Below are positions 40,773-50,226 of a stretch of DNA of 64,000 nt, piece after piece. The notes below the pieces were generated by a model. It saw nothing but the letters and a program-made list of their open reading frames with translations. It searched no databases and was not told the DNA's origin. Where the stretch lies: NCBI RefSeq assembly GCF_003323745.1, contig NZ_QOIL01000028.1:69963-133962 (forward strand). The letters are read 5' to 3'. How positions within the stretch are numbered: the first letter of the stretch is position 1; each line of letters opens with the position of its first letter. The position numbers and the translations under genes are program-made. Origin of the DNA: Sphaerisporangium album. Lineage in GTDB: Bacteria; Actinomycetota; Actinomycetes; Streptosporangiales; Streptosporangiaceae.

Positions 40773-43700
40773 ATGAAATCCGGACATGGTTCGCGGCTCT
40801 ATCGATGTGCCGACCTTGTGCTGGTGAGGGCTGCTGTACGCGCCGAACTGGCGGTGCCGCCCTGGCCGTGCATAAGCAGTGGTGAGCCCCCAGAGGTACA
40901 GCGGTGGCGGGACTGGCTGCAAGAGGTCTGGACGACGGACGAGGTGGCCGAGGCCATCGAGCACGCCAGCCCCGTTCTCGCGGAAGGGGTGAGAACGGTG
41001 TGCGCGATGCGCTACCCCGAGCCGCGGCAGGCACGCCGCACGGTGCTGTCCGTGGCCAGGTACCTTCTGCGGATGACCGGCCGAGCCACGCCGTTCGGCC
41101 TGTTCGCCGGGGTCGCGGCCGCGTCCGTCGGCCCGGAGCTCCGGCTGGCCTGGGGAAGTGGGCACCAGGCCGTCGCACGAGTTGATGCTTCCTGGCTTGC
41201 TGCTGTGATCGCACAGTTGGAGTCGTGTCCGCAGCTCGTTTCGCGGCTGCCGCTGGTGCTCAACAACCTGTGCTTTGTGCGCGGCCGACGCTTGATCGTG
41301 CCTCAGGGCCGTTCACAGGAGACCGATCACGGAGGTGTGGCCGAGATATCAATGCGGTACACGGCAGCGGTCCAGGCTGCCGTGGAGGCGGCCAGATCAC
41401 CGATCCGAGGCGAAGATCTGGCCACGAAGCTAGCGGCCGAGTTCCCGGATGCGCCATCGTCGGTGATCGAAGGGCTGCTGAACGAGTTGGTGAAGCAAGG
41501 AGTGCTGCTCAGCGGCCTGCATGCACCGAGTACGACCATCGATGCCTTCAGCCATCTGCTGGAGCAGCTGGAGATCGTCGGTGCGGGGGACGTTCCGCAA
41601 ATGGCGGGTCTGCTGTCCCGTCTGCGAGAGATCAGGGCGGGACTGGACCATCACAATGGTGACGCAGCCGAGTCGCCCCGGCATATCCGAACGGCCATAG
41701 CACGTCTGATGACGGCGCTCAACGATCACGCACGACAGCCGCTGGCTGTCGATGTACGGCTGGATTGCCGTCTCGTCCTACCACGACAGATCGCAGACGA
41801 AGCCGAAGTGGCGGCCTCGGCGCTGGCACGCCTGACGGCCTCCCCGTTCGGCACGGCCGCCTGGCAGAGCTATGCCACGCGGTTCTTTGAACGTTACGGC
41901 ACCGGTGCTCTGGTTCCGGTCCTGGACCTCGTAGATCCCGACATCGGCCTCGGCTTCCCAGCAGGGTACCTGGGCAGCACCGCGCAGACGCTTCGTGTGA
42001 AGGTATCCGCCCGGGAGGAGCGGCTACTGGAGCTGGCCCAGGCCGCGGCGCTGGACGGCCGGCAGGAGATCGTCCTCAATGATCGGTTGGTCGACGAGCT
42101 TTCGGCTGGCGACCTCACGCAGGCGCAACCGACGCCACACCTGGAGCTGTGCTTCCGCCTTCAGGCGGCTTCTAAGGCCGCGCTTGAAAGGGGGGAGTTC
42201 CACCTGGCGATCGTCAGCGTCTCACGCGGTGTCGGTACGCTGACCGGAAGGTTCATCGGCCTGCTGAAGCGGCCCGACCAGCAGCGTCTCGCCGCTACCT
42301 TCGCGCACGTCCAAGCCAACGATCCCGAGACGTTGCCGGTGCAGCTTTCCTTCCCGCCCCTTGCTGAGAAGGCCGCGCAGGTGACACGCGCTCCTGTGCT
42401 GCTGCCGACCCTGATCCGGCTTGGTGAGCACCACAACCCGGACGACGGCACTATCCGGTTGGACGATCTGGCGGTGGGGTGCGACGGCCGCCGTCTGTAT
42501 CTGGCCTCGCTGAGCTCCCGGCGGAGGCTGGAACCCGTGATTCCGCACGCCTTGGACCTTCGCGCGCACACCCCGCCGCTCGCACGGTTCCTCGCCGAGG
42601 TGGGCCGGGCTCAAAACGCCGTGGTCACCGGTTTCGACTGGGGCGTGGCCTCCCGTCTACCGTTCCTGCCGCGCATCAGGTACGGACGCATTGTGCTGTC
42701 CCCTGCCCGCTGGCTTCTCGGCTCGGGGGAACTGCCAGGCCGCGACGCGTCGTTCGCGCAGTGGGAGCAGGCCGTGACGGAGTGGTGTGCTCGGCGACGC
42801 GTGCCCAATCGTGTCTACCTGACCGAAGGGGACCGGCGGCTACGGCTCGACCTGAAGCAGGAAGGCCACCTCGCGCTGCTGCGCACGCATGTGGATCAGG
42901 CCCAGAGCACCGTGTTGACGGAAGCCCCCGAGCCCGGCGCCGACGGGTGGTTCGACGGACACGCTCACGAGATCGTCGTCTCGATGGTGGCTTCGCGGGC
43001 ACGCTGGCCGCCGCCGCCCAAAGTGAGCGCGGCCCGGCTGATCAGCCGCGACCACGGCCATCTGCCCGGGACGTCGCGGTGGCTGTACGCCAAGCTGTAC
43101 GGACACCTTGACCGGCAGGCCGAAGTCCTTGCCGAGCACCTGCCCGCGCTGCTGGCGGGATGGGAAGAACCGCCGGACTGGTGGTTCATTCGCTACCGAG
43201 ATCCGGAGTGGCATCTGCGCCTGCGGATCGCGCTGCCCGACGCCGAGCAGTTCGGGTGGGCCACCCACCATGTCAGCACCTGGGCAGCCGACCTGCGGAG
43301 GCAGGGGCTGCTCCGGGATCTGCAATTCGCCGCCTACTACCCCGAGACCGGCCGTTGGGGCAGGGGAGCGGCAATGGCTGCGGCCGAGGAGGTGTTCACC
43401 GCCGACTCGCGTGCCTTGGTCGCACAGTTCGCCCAGCGATCACAGCCCCATCCGCAGCCCCTTGCCGCCGCCCATTTCGTCGCGATCGCGACCGCCTTCA
43501 TGGGCAGCACGGCAGGCGGGATGCGGTGGCTGATCAAGCACGCGAAAGTTCGCGCCTCCGATCCGCTTCCCCGCCACCTACTCGTCGAGGCGGTCAGGCT
43601 GGCCGATCTGGCGGACGACTGGGCGGCGCTGCGTGCCACCCCCGGCGGTGAGGCGATCGTCCAACCGTGGCTGCCCCGCCACGACGCCCTGACCCGCTAC

Positions 43701-43877
43701 CGTGCTCATCTGACCGGCGTTGACGGCATCGCCTCGGAGGCCGTGCTCGACTCCTTACTGCACGTCCACCACATTCGGGCCGTCGGCATTGATCGCGACG
43801 ATGAGCGCACCTGCCTGCGCCTGGCCCGTGCCGCTGCCCTCGCCTGGGACGCCCGTACCAATGAGGGCAGGGCATGA
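40773..43877 (+). CDS. lanB: Class I lanthipeptide dehydratase, full-length LanB
   Basis: Dehydratase of 1034 residues that glutamylates Ser/Thr of the precursor with glutamyl-tRNA and eliminates glutamate to give dehydro residues. The glutamylation region shows RYLLRMTGRATPFGLFAGVA and RVDASWLAAVIAQLE; the C-terminal elimination domain (about 740 to 1034) begins near SRWLYAKLYGHLDRQAEVL and contains WWFIRYRDPEWHLRLRIAL, the usual SpaB_C-type motif with conserved arginines. Both domains in one chain match class I lanthipeptide enzymes and not the split thiopeptide type. The stop overlaps the lanC start (ATGATG). Confidence 0.93.
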   Translation: MKSGHGSRLYRCADLVLVRAAVRAELAVPPWPCISSGEPPEVQRWRDWLQEVWTTDEVAEAIEHASPVLAEGVRTVCAMRYPEPRQARRTVLSVARYLLRMTGRATPFGLFAGVAAASVGPELRLAWGSGHQAVARVDASWLAAVIAQLESCPQLVSRLPLVLNNLCFVRGRRLIVPQGRSQETDHGGVAEISMRYTAAVQAAVEAARSPIRGEDLATKLAAEFPDAPSSVIEGLLNELVKQGVLLSGLHAPSTTIDAFSHLLEQLEIVGAGDVPQMAGLLSRLREIRAGLDHHNGDAAESPRHIRTAIARLMTALNDHARQPLAVDVRLDCRLVLPRQIADEAEVAASALARLTASPFGTAAWQSYATRFFERYGTGALVPVLDLVDPDIGLGFPAGYLGSTAQTLRVKVSAREERLLELAQAAALDGRQEIVLNDRLVDELSAGDLTQAQPTPHLELCFRLQAASKAALERGEFHLAIVSVSRGVGTLTGRFIGLLKRPDQQRLAATFAHVQANDPETLPVQLSFPPLAEKAAQVTRAPVLLPTLIRLGEHHNPDDGTIRLDDLAVGCDGRRLYLASLSSRRRLEPVIPHALDLRAHTPPLARFLAEVGRAQNAVVTGFDWGVASRLPFLPRIRYGRIVLSPARWLLGSGELPGRDASFAQWEQAVTEWCARRRVPNRVYLTEGDRRLRLDLKQEGHLALLRTHVDQAQSTVLTEAPEPGADGWFDGHAHEIVVSMVASRARWPPPPKVSAARLISRDHGHLPGTSRWLYAKLYGHLDRQAEVLAEHLPALLAGWEEPPDWWFIRYRDPEWHLRLRIALPDAEQFGWATHHVSTWAADLRRQGLLRDLQFAAYYPETGRWGRGAAMAAAEEVFTADSRALVAQFAQRSQPHPQPLAAAHFVAIATAFMGSTAGGMRWLIKHAKVRASDPLPRHLLVEAVRLADLADDWAALRATPGGEAIVQPWLPRHDALTRYRAHLTGVDGIASEAVLDSLLHVHHIRAVGIDRDDERTCLRLARAAALAWDARTNEGRA

Positions 43878-45142
43878 TGCCGCATCGGCAGGACGCCGTC
43901 AGGGCCGTCGCCGACGCGATCGCCGACCGCTTGGCCTCGCCTACCACAGTTCGTGGCCTCCACCTGCCGCAGGGCTGGTGGCCCCAGTCCCTCGCATACG
44001 GCGCAACCGGGATCGCATTGCTGCACATTGAGCGTGCCCGCGCCGGCTGCGCGTCCTGGCGGCATGTTCACGACTGGCTCGCCTGCGCCGCAGGCGGCGA
44101 GATCCTTACCGGAAGCGACAGTCATCTCTTCTACGGTGCGCCCGCGCTCGGATTCGCCATGAATGCAGCATCTGATCTTCCTGGCCACTACGCCCGCGCT
44201 CGTGATGAGCTCCACCGCCACATCGCCACGACGACCCGTCGCCGCCTGGACCGCGCGCACGCCCGCATGGACCACGGTCGGCTTGCCACATTGGCGGAGT
44301 TCGACGTCATCAGAGGACTTGCCGGAATCGGTGCTTACCTGCTGCGGCATGAGCCGCACGGTGAGTTGATTCGCGCGGTGATTTCATACCTCGTCCGGTT
44401 GACCGAACCAGTGAAGGACGGCGGTGAGCTCCTCCCGGGCTGGTGGACCGACCTGAACCCGGCAGGCCGCCGATCTGAGGACTTCGCCGGCGGACACGGC
44501 AACAACGGCGTGGCCCATGGCGTCTGCGGGCCGCTGGCGTTGCTGTCGCTGGCTCTGAGGGACGGAGTCGTGGTGGATGGCCACATTGACGCGATTCAGC
44601 GGATCTGCGCGTGGCTCGACGACTGGCGTCAGGACGGGAAAGCCGGCCCGTGGTGGCCGTACTGGGTGACCCGGACCGAGTTGCGTGAGGGGCATCACAG
44701 CAAGTCAGGGCCATCGCGCCCGTCGTGGTGCTACGGTACGGCCGGGCTCGCACGCGCTCAGCAGCTCACCTCCCTGGCCACCGGCGACCTCACGCGCCAG
44801 CGGATGGCTGAATCGGCATTGGTCAGGGCCCTTACGGATCCGGGACAGCTCGCGGCGATCACTGACTCCTCACTGTGCCACGGCTACGCCGGTCTGGTGC
44901 ACATCGCCTGTCGTGCGGCCACCGACGCCGTCACTCCGGACGTGGTCGCCTGCCTGCCGCGCCTGCTCGGCATGATCATTGAGGACGATATCGACGCCGA
45001 CAGCGTGGCCGCGTCGCTGCTGCTCCGGCCCGGTGATCCAGGGCTACTCGAAGGGGCCGCGGGCATCGCCTTGGCCCTGCACTCCGCGCACTCCGGTGTA
45101 CCTCCCGCCTCAGGCTGGGACTCATGCCTGCTCATCAGCTAA
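43874..45142 (+). CDS. lanC: Lanthipeptide cyclase LanC
   Basis: Zinc enzyme of 422 residues that adds cysteine thiols to dehydrated residues. Zinc ligands are Cys286 in SWCYGTAG and Cys335-His336 in LCHGYAGLVHIA; the proposed catalytic His is His215 in GHGNNGVAHGVCGPLALL. The first barrel repeats contain SLAYGATGIALLHIE and FYGAPALGFAM. Length is normal for class I LanC. It overlaps lanB and is followed after 25 bases by the methyltransferase gene. ATG 43877 is an equally good start. Confidence 0.93.
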   Translation: MMPHRQDAVRAVADAIADRLASPTTVRGLHLPQGWWPQSLAYGATGIALLHIERARAGCASWRHVHDWLACAAGGEILTGSDSHLFYGAPALGFAMNAASDLPGHYARARDELHRHIATTTRRRLDRAHARMDHGRLATLAEFDVIRGLAGIGAYLLRHEPHGELIRAVISYLVRLTEPVKDGGELLPGWWTDLNPAGRRSEDFAGGHGNNGVAHGVCGPLALLSLALRDGVVVDGHIDAIQRICAWLDDWRQDGKAGPWWPYWVTRTELREGHHSKSGPSRPSWCYGTAGLARAQQLTSLATGDLTRQRMAESALVRALTDPGQLAAITDSSLCHGYAGLVHIACRAATDAVTPDVVACLPRLLGMIIEDDIDADSVAASLLLRPGDPGLLEGAAGIALALHSAHSGVPPASGWDSCLLIS

Positions 45143-45167
45143 CCGAGCCACCAGGGGAGGATCGGTC

Positions 45168-47279
45168 ATGGAACACGGTGACTGGGCCCAAGCGGTCATC
45201 GAATTCACCGATCGCGAGACCGCCGAGCAGGTCGCCGTGGAGTGTCTGCACCCCGAACTGGCGGGAGCGCAGGCGGACGGTGCGATCACCGGCTGGTGGT
45301 TCGTCCGCAAGACACCGTACTGGCGTTTGCGTTACCTGCCTATGGTCAACGACGTGCCGCATCGTCTCGCGCACGTCCTTGATGTTCTGGCCGCTGATGA
45401 TCGCATCGTCGGATGGACGACCGGCATTTACGAGCCGGAGGTGCACGCCTTCGGGGGAAGTGCCGCCATGAGGGCCGCCCATGATCTGTTCGCCCGCGAC
45501 AGCCTCAACATCCTCGGCTACCTGGGCCGTCAAAGGGCCGTTCCACCGGGCACCCCCTGTCTGGGACGACGGGAGGTCGGCATTCTGCTGTGCAGCGTGC
45601 TTATGCGCGGCGCTCGGCAGGATTGGTACGAGCAGGGAGACGTCTGGGCAAAGGTGGCTCAGCACAGAGCCTCCGCACCCTCTCTGCCCCCGAGTGCACG
45701 TGCCCGCCTGAAGGCCGCCCTATACAAGCTCATGACCGTCGAGGCGATTCCTACCGGCACGCCAGCAGGCAGGGACCCGCTGACCGCGATCTCCGACTGG
45801 TCCGGGGCCTTCCAGCATGCAGGGGAGTACCTGGCCGACCTGGCCAGGCACGGAGAGCTGCAGCGTGGCCTGCGTGCCGTCCTCGCCCATCACGTGATCT
45901 TCCATTGGAACCGCTTGGGCTTGTCCTACGCGGAGCAAAGCACATTGGCACATCTAGCGAAAGAGATAGTGATGATTGAGCAGGAAAGCGCCGCGGTGGC
46001 ACCCGAGACGAGCGCCGACCCCACCGAGGTCGCAGTGGAGACCCAAGTCGTCCCCACTGCCGAGCGGCTACGACACGCTCTGGCGGATCAACTACGTGAC
46101 AAGGGTACGGTGCGCAGTGAGCGGGTCGATGAGGCGATCCGCTCGGTGCCCCGCGACATCTTCGTGCGCCGCTTCGAGCCCTCGGTCAGTCTGGAAGAGG
46201 CATATGCGGACACACCGATCTACACCAAGTTCAACGACTCAGGGGTATCGGTCAGCGCCGTGTCACAGCCCACCGTCAACGGCCTGATGCTGGAACTCAC
46301 CGACGCGCAGGAGGACATGCGGGTCGCGGAGATCGGGGCCGGCAGCGGCCTGTTCGCCGCCTATCTCGGATACCTGGTCGGTGAGAAAGGACAGGTCTTC
46401 ACTGTCGATGTCGACCAGGACCTCGTGGATGCGGCCCGAGCGAACCTGGAGGCGGCAGGCGCGCGGAACGTCACCGCCATCCTGGGAGACGGGGCGCTCG
46501 GCCACCCTGAGGCGGCACCCTACGATCGCATCGTCGCCACGGTCGGAGCCCATGGCATCCCCGTGGCCTGGCTGGACCAGCTCGCCCCGGATGGCCGGCT
46601 GATCGTGCCGCTTCGGCTACGCGGCACCGTGTCCCGGGCTATCGCGTTCGAACGGGATGCCGACAGACCCTGGCGCAGTGTCCGCAGTGAGATGTGCACC
46701 TTCATGCCCCTGCGCGGGCTCGCCGACGACGCCCGGCACATCGTAGCCCTGACCCCTGACGGCTCCGTCGCCCTCCAGACCCACAGGGAGCAGGCTGTGG
46801 ACGAGGCCCGGTTGGTCGGCGTTCTCAACAAGCCGATCACCGAGGCGTGGACGGGGGTGAAGTTCCGCGGACTCGAGTCACCAGAGTGGATGGAACTGTG
46901 GCTGGCCTGTGTGATGCAGGGGGGCCTGAGTCGCATGCCCGTGGAACAGTCGGCCATCGACCGCGGCCTGATCAAGAGGCCTTACCCGAGCTCCTGCGCG
47001 GTGGTGGATAGGGGCGACCTCGCCCACCTGGTACGGCGACCCGCCGAACGCGCTCCGGATGGCGGTCAGTTGTACGAGTTCGGTGTCGTCGGTTACGGCT
47101 CCGGCGGCGATGAATTGGCCGGACGTGTCGCCGATGCGCTCCGCACCTGGGACCGGGACTACCGATCGCGGACCGTCCGGTTCGAGATCCAGCCCCTGGA
47201 CGCCGAACCGACCGAGTCAAGGCCGGGTCGGTTCGCCTTCGATACTCCGCTCAACCGAATCGTGATCGAGTGGCAGTGA
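45168..47279 (+). CDS. FxLD-system O-methyltransferase with N-terminal thiopeptide-type elimination-like domain
   Basis: Two-domain enzyme of 703 residues. Residues 1 to about 255 match the thiopeptide_ocin/SpaB_C-type elimination domain (WAQAVIEFTDRETAEQVAVE, WWFVRKTPYWRLRYLP, HDLFARDSLNILGYL). Residues about 285 to 700 are a protein-L-isoaspartate O-methyltransferase homologue: LADQLRDKGTVRSERVDEAIRSVPRDIFV, SVSAVSQPTVNGLMLELTDA and the SAM motif RVAEIGAGSGLFAAYLG, then a large C-terminal domain as in FxLD-system methyltransferases. It should methylate an Asp of the precursor core and so promote aspartimide or isoAsp. GGGGAGG precedes ATG 45168. Confidence 0.92.
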   Translation: MEHGDWAQAVIEFTDRETAEQVAVECLHPELAGAQADGAITGWWFVRKTPYWRLRYLPMVNDVPHRLAHVLDVLAADDRIVGWTTGIYEPEVHAFGGSAAMRAAHDLFARDSLNILGYLGRQRAVPPGTPCLGRREVGILLCSVLMRGARQDWYEQGDVWAKVAQHRASAPSLPPSARARLKAALYKLMTVEAIPTGTPAGRDPLTAISDWSGAFQHAGEYLADLARHGELQRGLRAVLAHHVIFHWNRLGLSYAEQSTLAHLAKEIVMIEQESAAVAPETSADPTEVAVETQVVPTAERLRHALADQLRDKGTVRSERVDEAIRSVPRDIFVRRFEPSVSLEEAYADTPIYTKFNDSGVSVSAVSQPTVNGLMLELTDAQEDMRVAEIGAGSGLFAAYLGYLVGEKGQVFTVDVDQDLVDAARANLEAAGARNVTAILGDGALGHPEAAPYDRIVATVGAHGIPVAWLDQLAPDGRLIVPLRLRGTVSRAIAFERDADRPWRSVRSEMCTFMPLRGLADDARHIVALTPDGSVALQTHREQAVDEARLVGVLNKPITEAWTGVKFRGLESPEWMELWLACVMQGGLSRMPVEQSAIDRGLIKRPYPSSCAVVDRGDLAHLVRRPAERAPDGGQLYEFGVVGYGSGGDELAGRVADALRTWDRDYRSRTVRFEIQPLDAEPTESRPGRFAFDTPLNRIVIEWQ

Positions 47280-47280
47280 C

Positions 47281-48489
47281 GTGCACCTTGATCAGATAGT
47301 GCGGCGGTTTCCCCTCGTGGCCCGCCCGCGCCCGGCCTGCATCCCGCTCGGGGCACGAGTGGCCAACCTATGCGCCCTCGCAGAGTCGGCCGAGCGCGAG
47401 GGCGACCAGGCCTCGGCGTCCGCCGTCCTCAACCAGGCCGCTCTCCTGGTTTCGGACGTCGGACTGCCGGACCTTGCCCGCCAGTGGTGCCATCGACACG
47501 CCGAGGTGTACCTGCGCGCCCTTCCTATGGGCGCGCAGGCCGCGCGCCGCGGACTCGAACCCCTGGTCAACCTCGCACGCCTACACATCCGGGCCGGCGA
47601 CGGCCCCAGCGCCTTCGCGCTGCTCGGCACCCTCTACCAGGCCATCACCTTCCGAAGTGACACTGTCATCGACGGCATCCCGGTACCTGCGGCCACACTC
47701 ATCGCCTCAGAGCAGGACCATCACGAACTCCGGCAATGGCTATGGACCGTCCACGTGGCTGACAGCGCCCGGGCACTGGTCGCCGCCGGCCACTGGCAGG
47801 ACGCCCACGCTCACCTGCGGCGAAACCGGGGCATTGGTCAACGCATGCTCGACGGGCGCCAGGTCGCCGTGATCGCCCACACCTTGGCGGGCGAGCCGGA
47901 CACCGCCCTTGCGCTCCTCGACGAGACCGCCCCCGGCGAGCCGTGGGAGAACGCGGTGACCGCCTGCCTTACGGTGCTCTGCAGAAGAACCGCAGGCCAG
48001 CCGATCGAGGCGGGCATCTGCACGATGCTCGAGCACTACCAGCGGCCCGCCCCGACAGGTGATCTGTCGGTCTTTGCCACACGGCTGGGTCTGTCGGTGA
48101 TCGATGCCGCTGGCGGGACTGAGGACGCCATCGCATTCGCTGTCGCTACCAAACTGATCGAGCAAACGCTGGCATTTCGCGACGGATACGCGGCACGCGA
48201 TGTTCTGGCGCACAAGAGGTGCGCGACGGTCCTGAGCGTCGGCCAGACCCGAGCGCTTGCCGAGCTGGTAGAGGCGTGCGCCCTGGGAAGCGGCACTATG
48301 CCACCGGAGATGCGGGCGAGTCTTTCGGACGCAGTAGCCACTAGCGAGGCGGTCATAACACCGGGATTGCGGCAGAGAGCAGTGGGAGTCCGTCCCCTCG
48401 AACGAGAGCACGGACACGCGACGGATGGAACTGGTAGGAAGCAGGAGATCTCGGTTACGCGCCCTCCTCGTGGCAGGCGCTTTCGGTGA
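47281..48489 (+). CDS. TPR-like helical repeat protein of the lanthipeptide operon
   Basis: Protein of 402 residues starting at GTG one base after the methyltransferase stop, so almost certainly co-translated. It is all alpha-helical with TPR-like helix pairs (ANLCALAESAEREGDQASASAVLNQAALLVSD, HRHAEVYLRALPMG, LVNLARLHIRAGDGPSAFALLGTLYQAI, RALVAAGHWQDAHAHLRRN). There is no helix-turn-helix or enzyme motif. It resembles the repeat half of the Xre regulators in this window. It could be a scaffold or sensory partner; similar genes are frequent at the end of FxLD-type clusters, but no function is established. Confidence 0.78.
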   Translation: MHLDQIVRRFPLVARPRPACIPLGARVANLCALAESAEREGDQASASAVLNQAALLVSDVGLPDLARQWCHRHAEVYLRALPMGAQAARRGLEPLVNLARLHIRAGDGPSAFALLGTLYQAITFRSDTVIDGIPVPAATLIASEQDHHELRQWLWTVHVADSARALVAAGHWQDAHAHLRRNRGIGQRMLDGRQVAVIAHTLAGEPDTALALLDETAPGEPWENAVTACLTVLCRRTAGQPIEAGICTMLEHYQRPAPTGDLSVFATRLGLSVIDAAGGTEDAIAFAVATKLIEQTLAFRDGYAARDVLAHKRCATVLSVGQTRALAELVEACALGSGTMPPEMRASLSDAVATSEAVITPGLRQRAVGVRPLEREHGHATDGTGRKQEISVTRPPRGRRFR

Positions 48490-48798
48490 GCCGGCCGCCG
48501 CTGAACTCGGCGACCCGGGCCCGGAACTTTTCACGTGCCTGGGGTTCGAGGAAGAGAGCTTGGGTCGAGATGAGGGCTTGATTGAACTGATGGCTCAGCG
48601 GCTCCGAGCCTCTTCGTTGGGGGCGATTTCCGCCGCTCCCTTCCGGAGTTCGACGACCTCGCGAGCGCCTACGAGAGCATCGAAGGAGCGTCGGGGGACA
48701 ACCTGATCCACTGCCGCCGCCACGCCGCCGACTGCCGTCCCGAGCATGACGAAGACGACGAGCAACACGAGGACGAGGACTGACCATATGCCGTCCAC
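48455..48798 (-). pseudogene. Frameshifted gene for a small single-TM protein
   Basis: From GTG 48798 the frame encodes a TM segment (WSVLVLVLLVVFVMLGTAVGG) and VPRRSFDALVGAREVVELRKGAAEIAPNEEA before a TGA at about 48595. The next frame continues as SEPLSHQFNQALISTQALFLEPQAREKFRARVAEFSGGRL to a stop at 48455. A -1 shift near 48600-48612 would join them into one protein of about 112 residues. It overlaps the end of the convergent helical-repeat gene by 35 bases. Either a pseudogene or a sequencing error. Confidence 0.6.
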
Positions 48799-48858
48799 TT
48801 GCCCTGGTCCGGCCTCCGTCGCCGGCCCGGCGGATGGCCTGTCTTTTGCCGCCCTCGT

Positions 48859-50226
48859 TCAGGTTTGGGTGCGGGCGTTGATTACCTCGCGATAGTCGCC
48901 AAGCGCGGGCAGCGTGCGTCGCTTGTCGAGCGGGACCGTGTTGAGTACCAAACGGGCTGTGTGCAGCATTATGTAGGTGCGGTAGGCAGGGTCGAGATCT
49001 GACATCACCGCCGTCGCGATGTTCAGGGCTTCGTTGTACCCACCGCTCATGCCGACGCACAGGGCCTCGTGCAGCAGTACGTTGACGGTGCTTTGGTAAC
49101 GAGGGGCACATGCGAGCACCTTGTCGCGAGCTTCCTGTGCCTTCTCTACTTCGGCGCCGTACGAGTAGACCCAGGAGGCCGTGAACCAGACGGCGTCGTC
49201 CGTCCAGCTGAACTCCTCTGCTGCGGCAGCTTGACCTGCCAGCTCGAGGAGCTGGTGAAGGCGGTCCTCGGCTTCTCGCTGCCGCTTCATGACGGCCAGA
49301 GCCTGAGCCTCTGCTGCCACAGCGCGCAAAAGCCCAGGAGTCGCCCGGTCGCTCGCCAGAGACTGTGCCTTCCGGGCGAGGGTCAAGGTGTTCGTGATCG
49401 GAAGGGGAGAGTAGAGCGCGAAGACGGCTGCCGTCCCGCGAACCCACACCTGCATATCGAGATCTTTCGAGGCGTCCGCGGCATGCCTCGCGGTTGTCAG
49501 CCACCGATGGGCAGATCCGTAATCACCGAGCCGCATGGAGACATTCGCGTACATCACGGACAACCACGCGATGATCCGTTGCAGATCGGCGGCCTTGTCT
49601 GGAGCGCTCAGCTTGAGCTTCTGCTGAACGTTCGTCAGATCAACGTAAAGGTTGTCGCGGACCACCGCCGGCGGCTGGTTGAGGATGGCGTACATGTGGT
49701 TGGTGCACCTGGACTCCCAATCGTCCGCGGCGAAGTCGTCGGCCGTTCCCAGAGCTTGTTCGATCATCTGACGGACGTGTTCGCCGGTGCTGAAGATCGG
49801 TGATTGGGCGAGTAGTCCCCATCCGGCCAATTGGAACAAATGGCGGCGTTCCATGTCGTCTCCTCTGGTGAGGGCGCAGGGTCCGTTTTCACGGTAGCTG
49901 GGAGTAGTGGGATTTGTCGCGGCGCTGAGTTCGTCGATAGGTCGGTGCCCAAGACGTTGCACCAGGGGCCACAGTATTTTCAGCTGGCCTTGCGCCTGGA
50001 GCGCATCGTCCAGCGCCTGCACCCGTGTGCCCGACTCGGGGAGGCTCTCACCGCGCTCGATCTGGCCGATCATCGATGCCGAGTAGCCCGTGCGGGCCGC
50101 CAGGCGCGCCACCGTCAGCGGCTCACCGACCCGCAGTTCGTAGGAATCGCGCAGATCGCGGATAAGGGCCCCGATATAGGTGGCCATCGACCGGTATCGG
50201 TCGCTGCTCTTGCGTAGTGCAGGCAT
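48859..50226 (-). CDS. Xre-family regulator with TPR-like domain
   Basis: Regulator of 455 residues. The helix-turn-helix spans about residues 15 to 75: GALIRDLRDSYELRVGEPLTVARLAARTGYSASMIGQIERGESLPESGTRVQALDDALQAQG. A conserved connector (MERRHLFQLAGWGLLAQSP) leads into about 300 residues of helical repeats (VQQKLKLSAPDKAADLQRIIAWLSVMYANVSMRLGDYGSAHRWLTTARHAAD). ATG 50226 begins MPALRKSSDRYRSMATYIG. It is related in layout to the regulator at 39020-40333 and transcribed away from the small genes at 50488. Confidence 0.88.
   Translation of the reverse strand: MPALRKSSDRYRSMATYIGALIRDLRDSYELRVGEPLTVARLAARTGYSASMIGQIERGESLPESGTRVQALDDALQAQGQLKILWPLVQRLGHRPIDELSAATNPTTPSYRENGPCALTRGDDMERRHLFQLAGWGLLAQSPIFSTGEHVRQMIEQALGTADDFAADDWESRCTNHMYAILNQPPAVVRDNLYVDLTNVQQKLKLSAPDKAADLQRIIAWLSVMYANVSMRLGDYGSAHRWLTTARHAADASKDLDMQVWVRGTAAVFALYSPLPITNTLTLARKAQSLASDRATPGLLRAVAAEAQALAVMKRQREAEDRLHQLLELAGQAAAAEEFSWTDDAVWFTASWVYSYGAEVEKAQEARDKVLACAPRYQSTVNVLLHEALCVGMSGGYNEALNIATAVMSDLDPAYRTYIMLHTARLVLNTVPLDKRRTLPALGDYREVINARTQT

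Noticed and set aside
45168..47279. The cluster as a thiopeptide cluster, because of the thiopeptide-type domain
   Set aside because: LanB is full length and fused, LanC is present, and there is no cyclodehydratase, dehydrogenase or pyridine synthase; the precursor has the FxLD motif.
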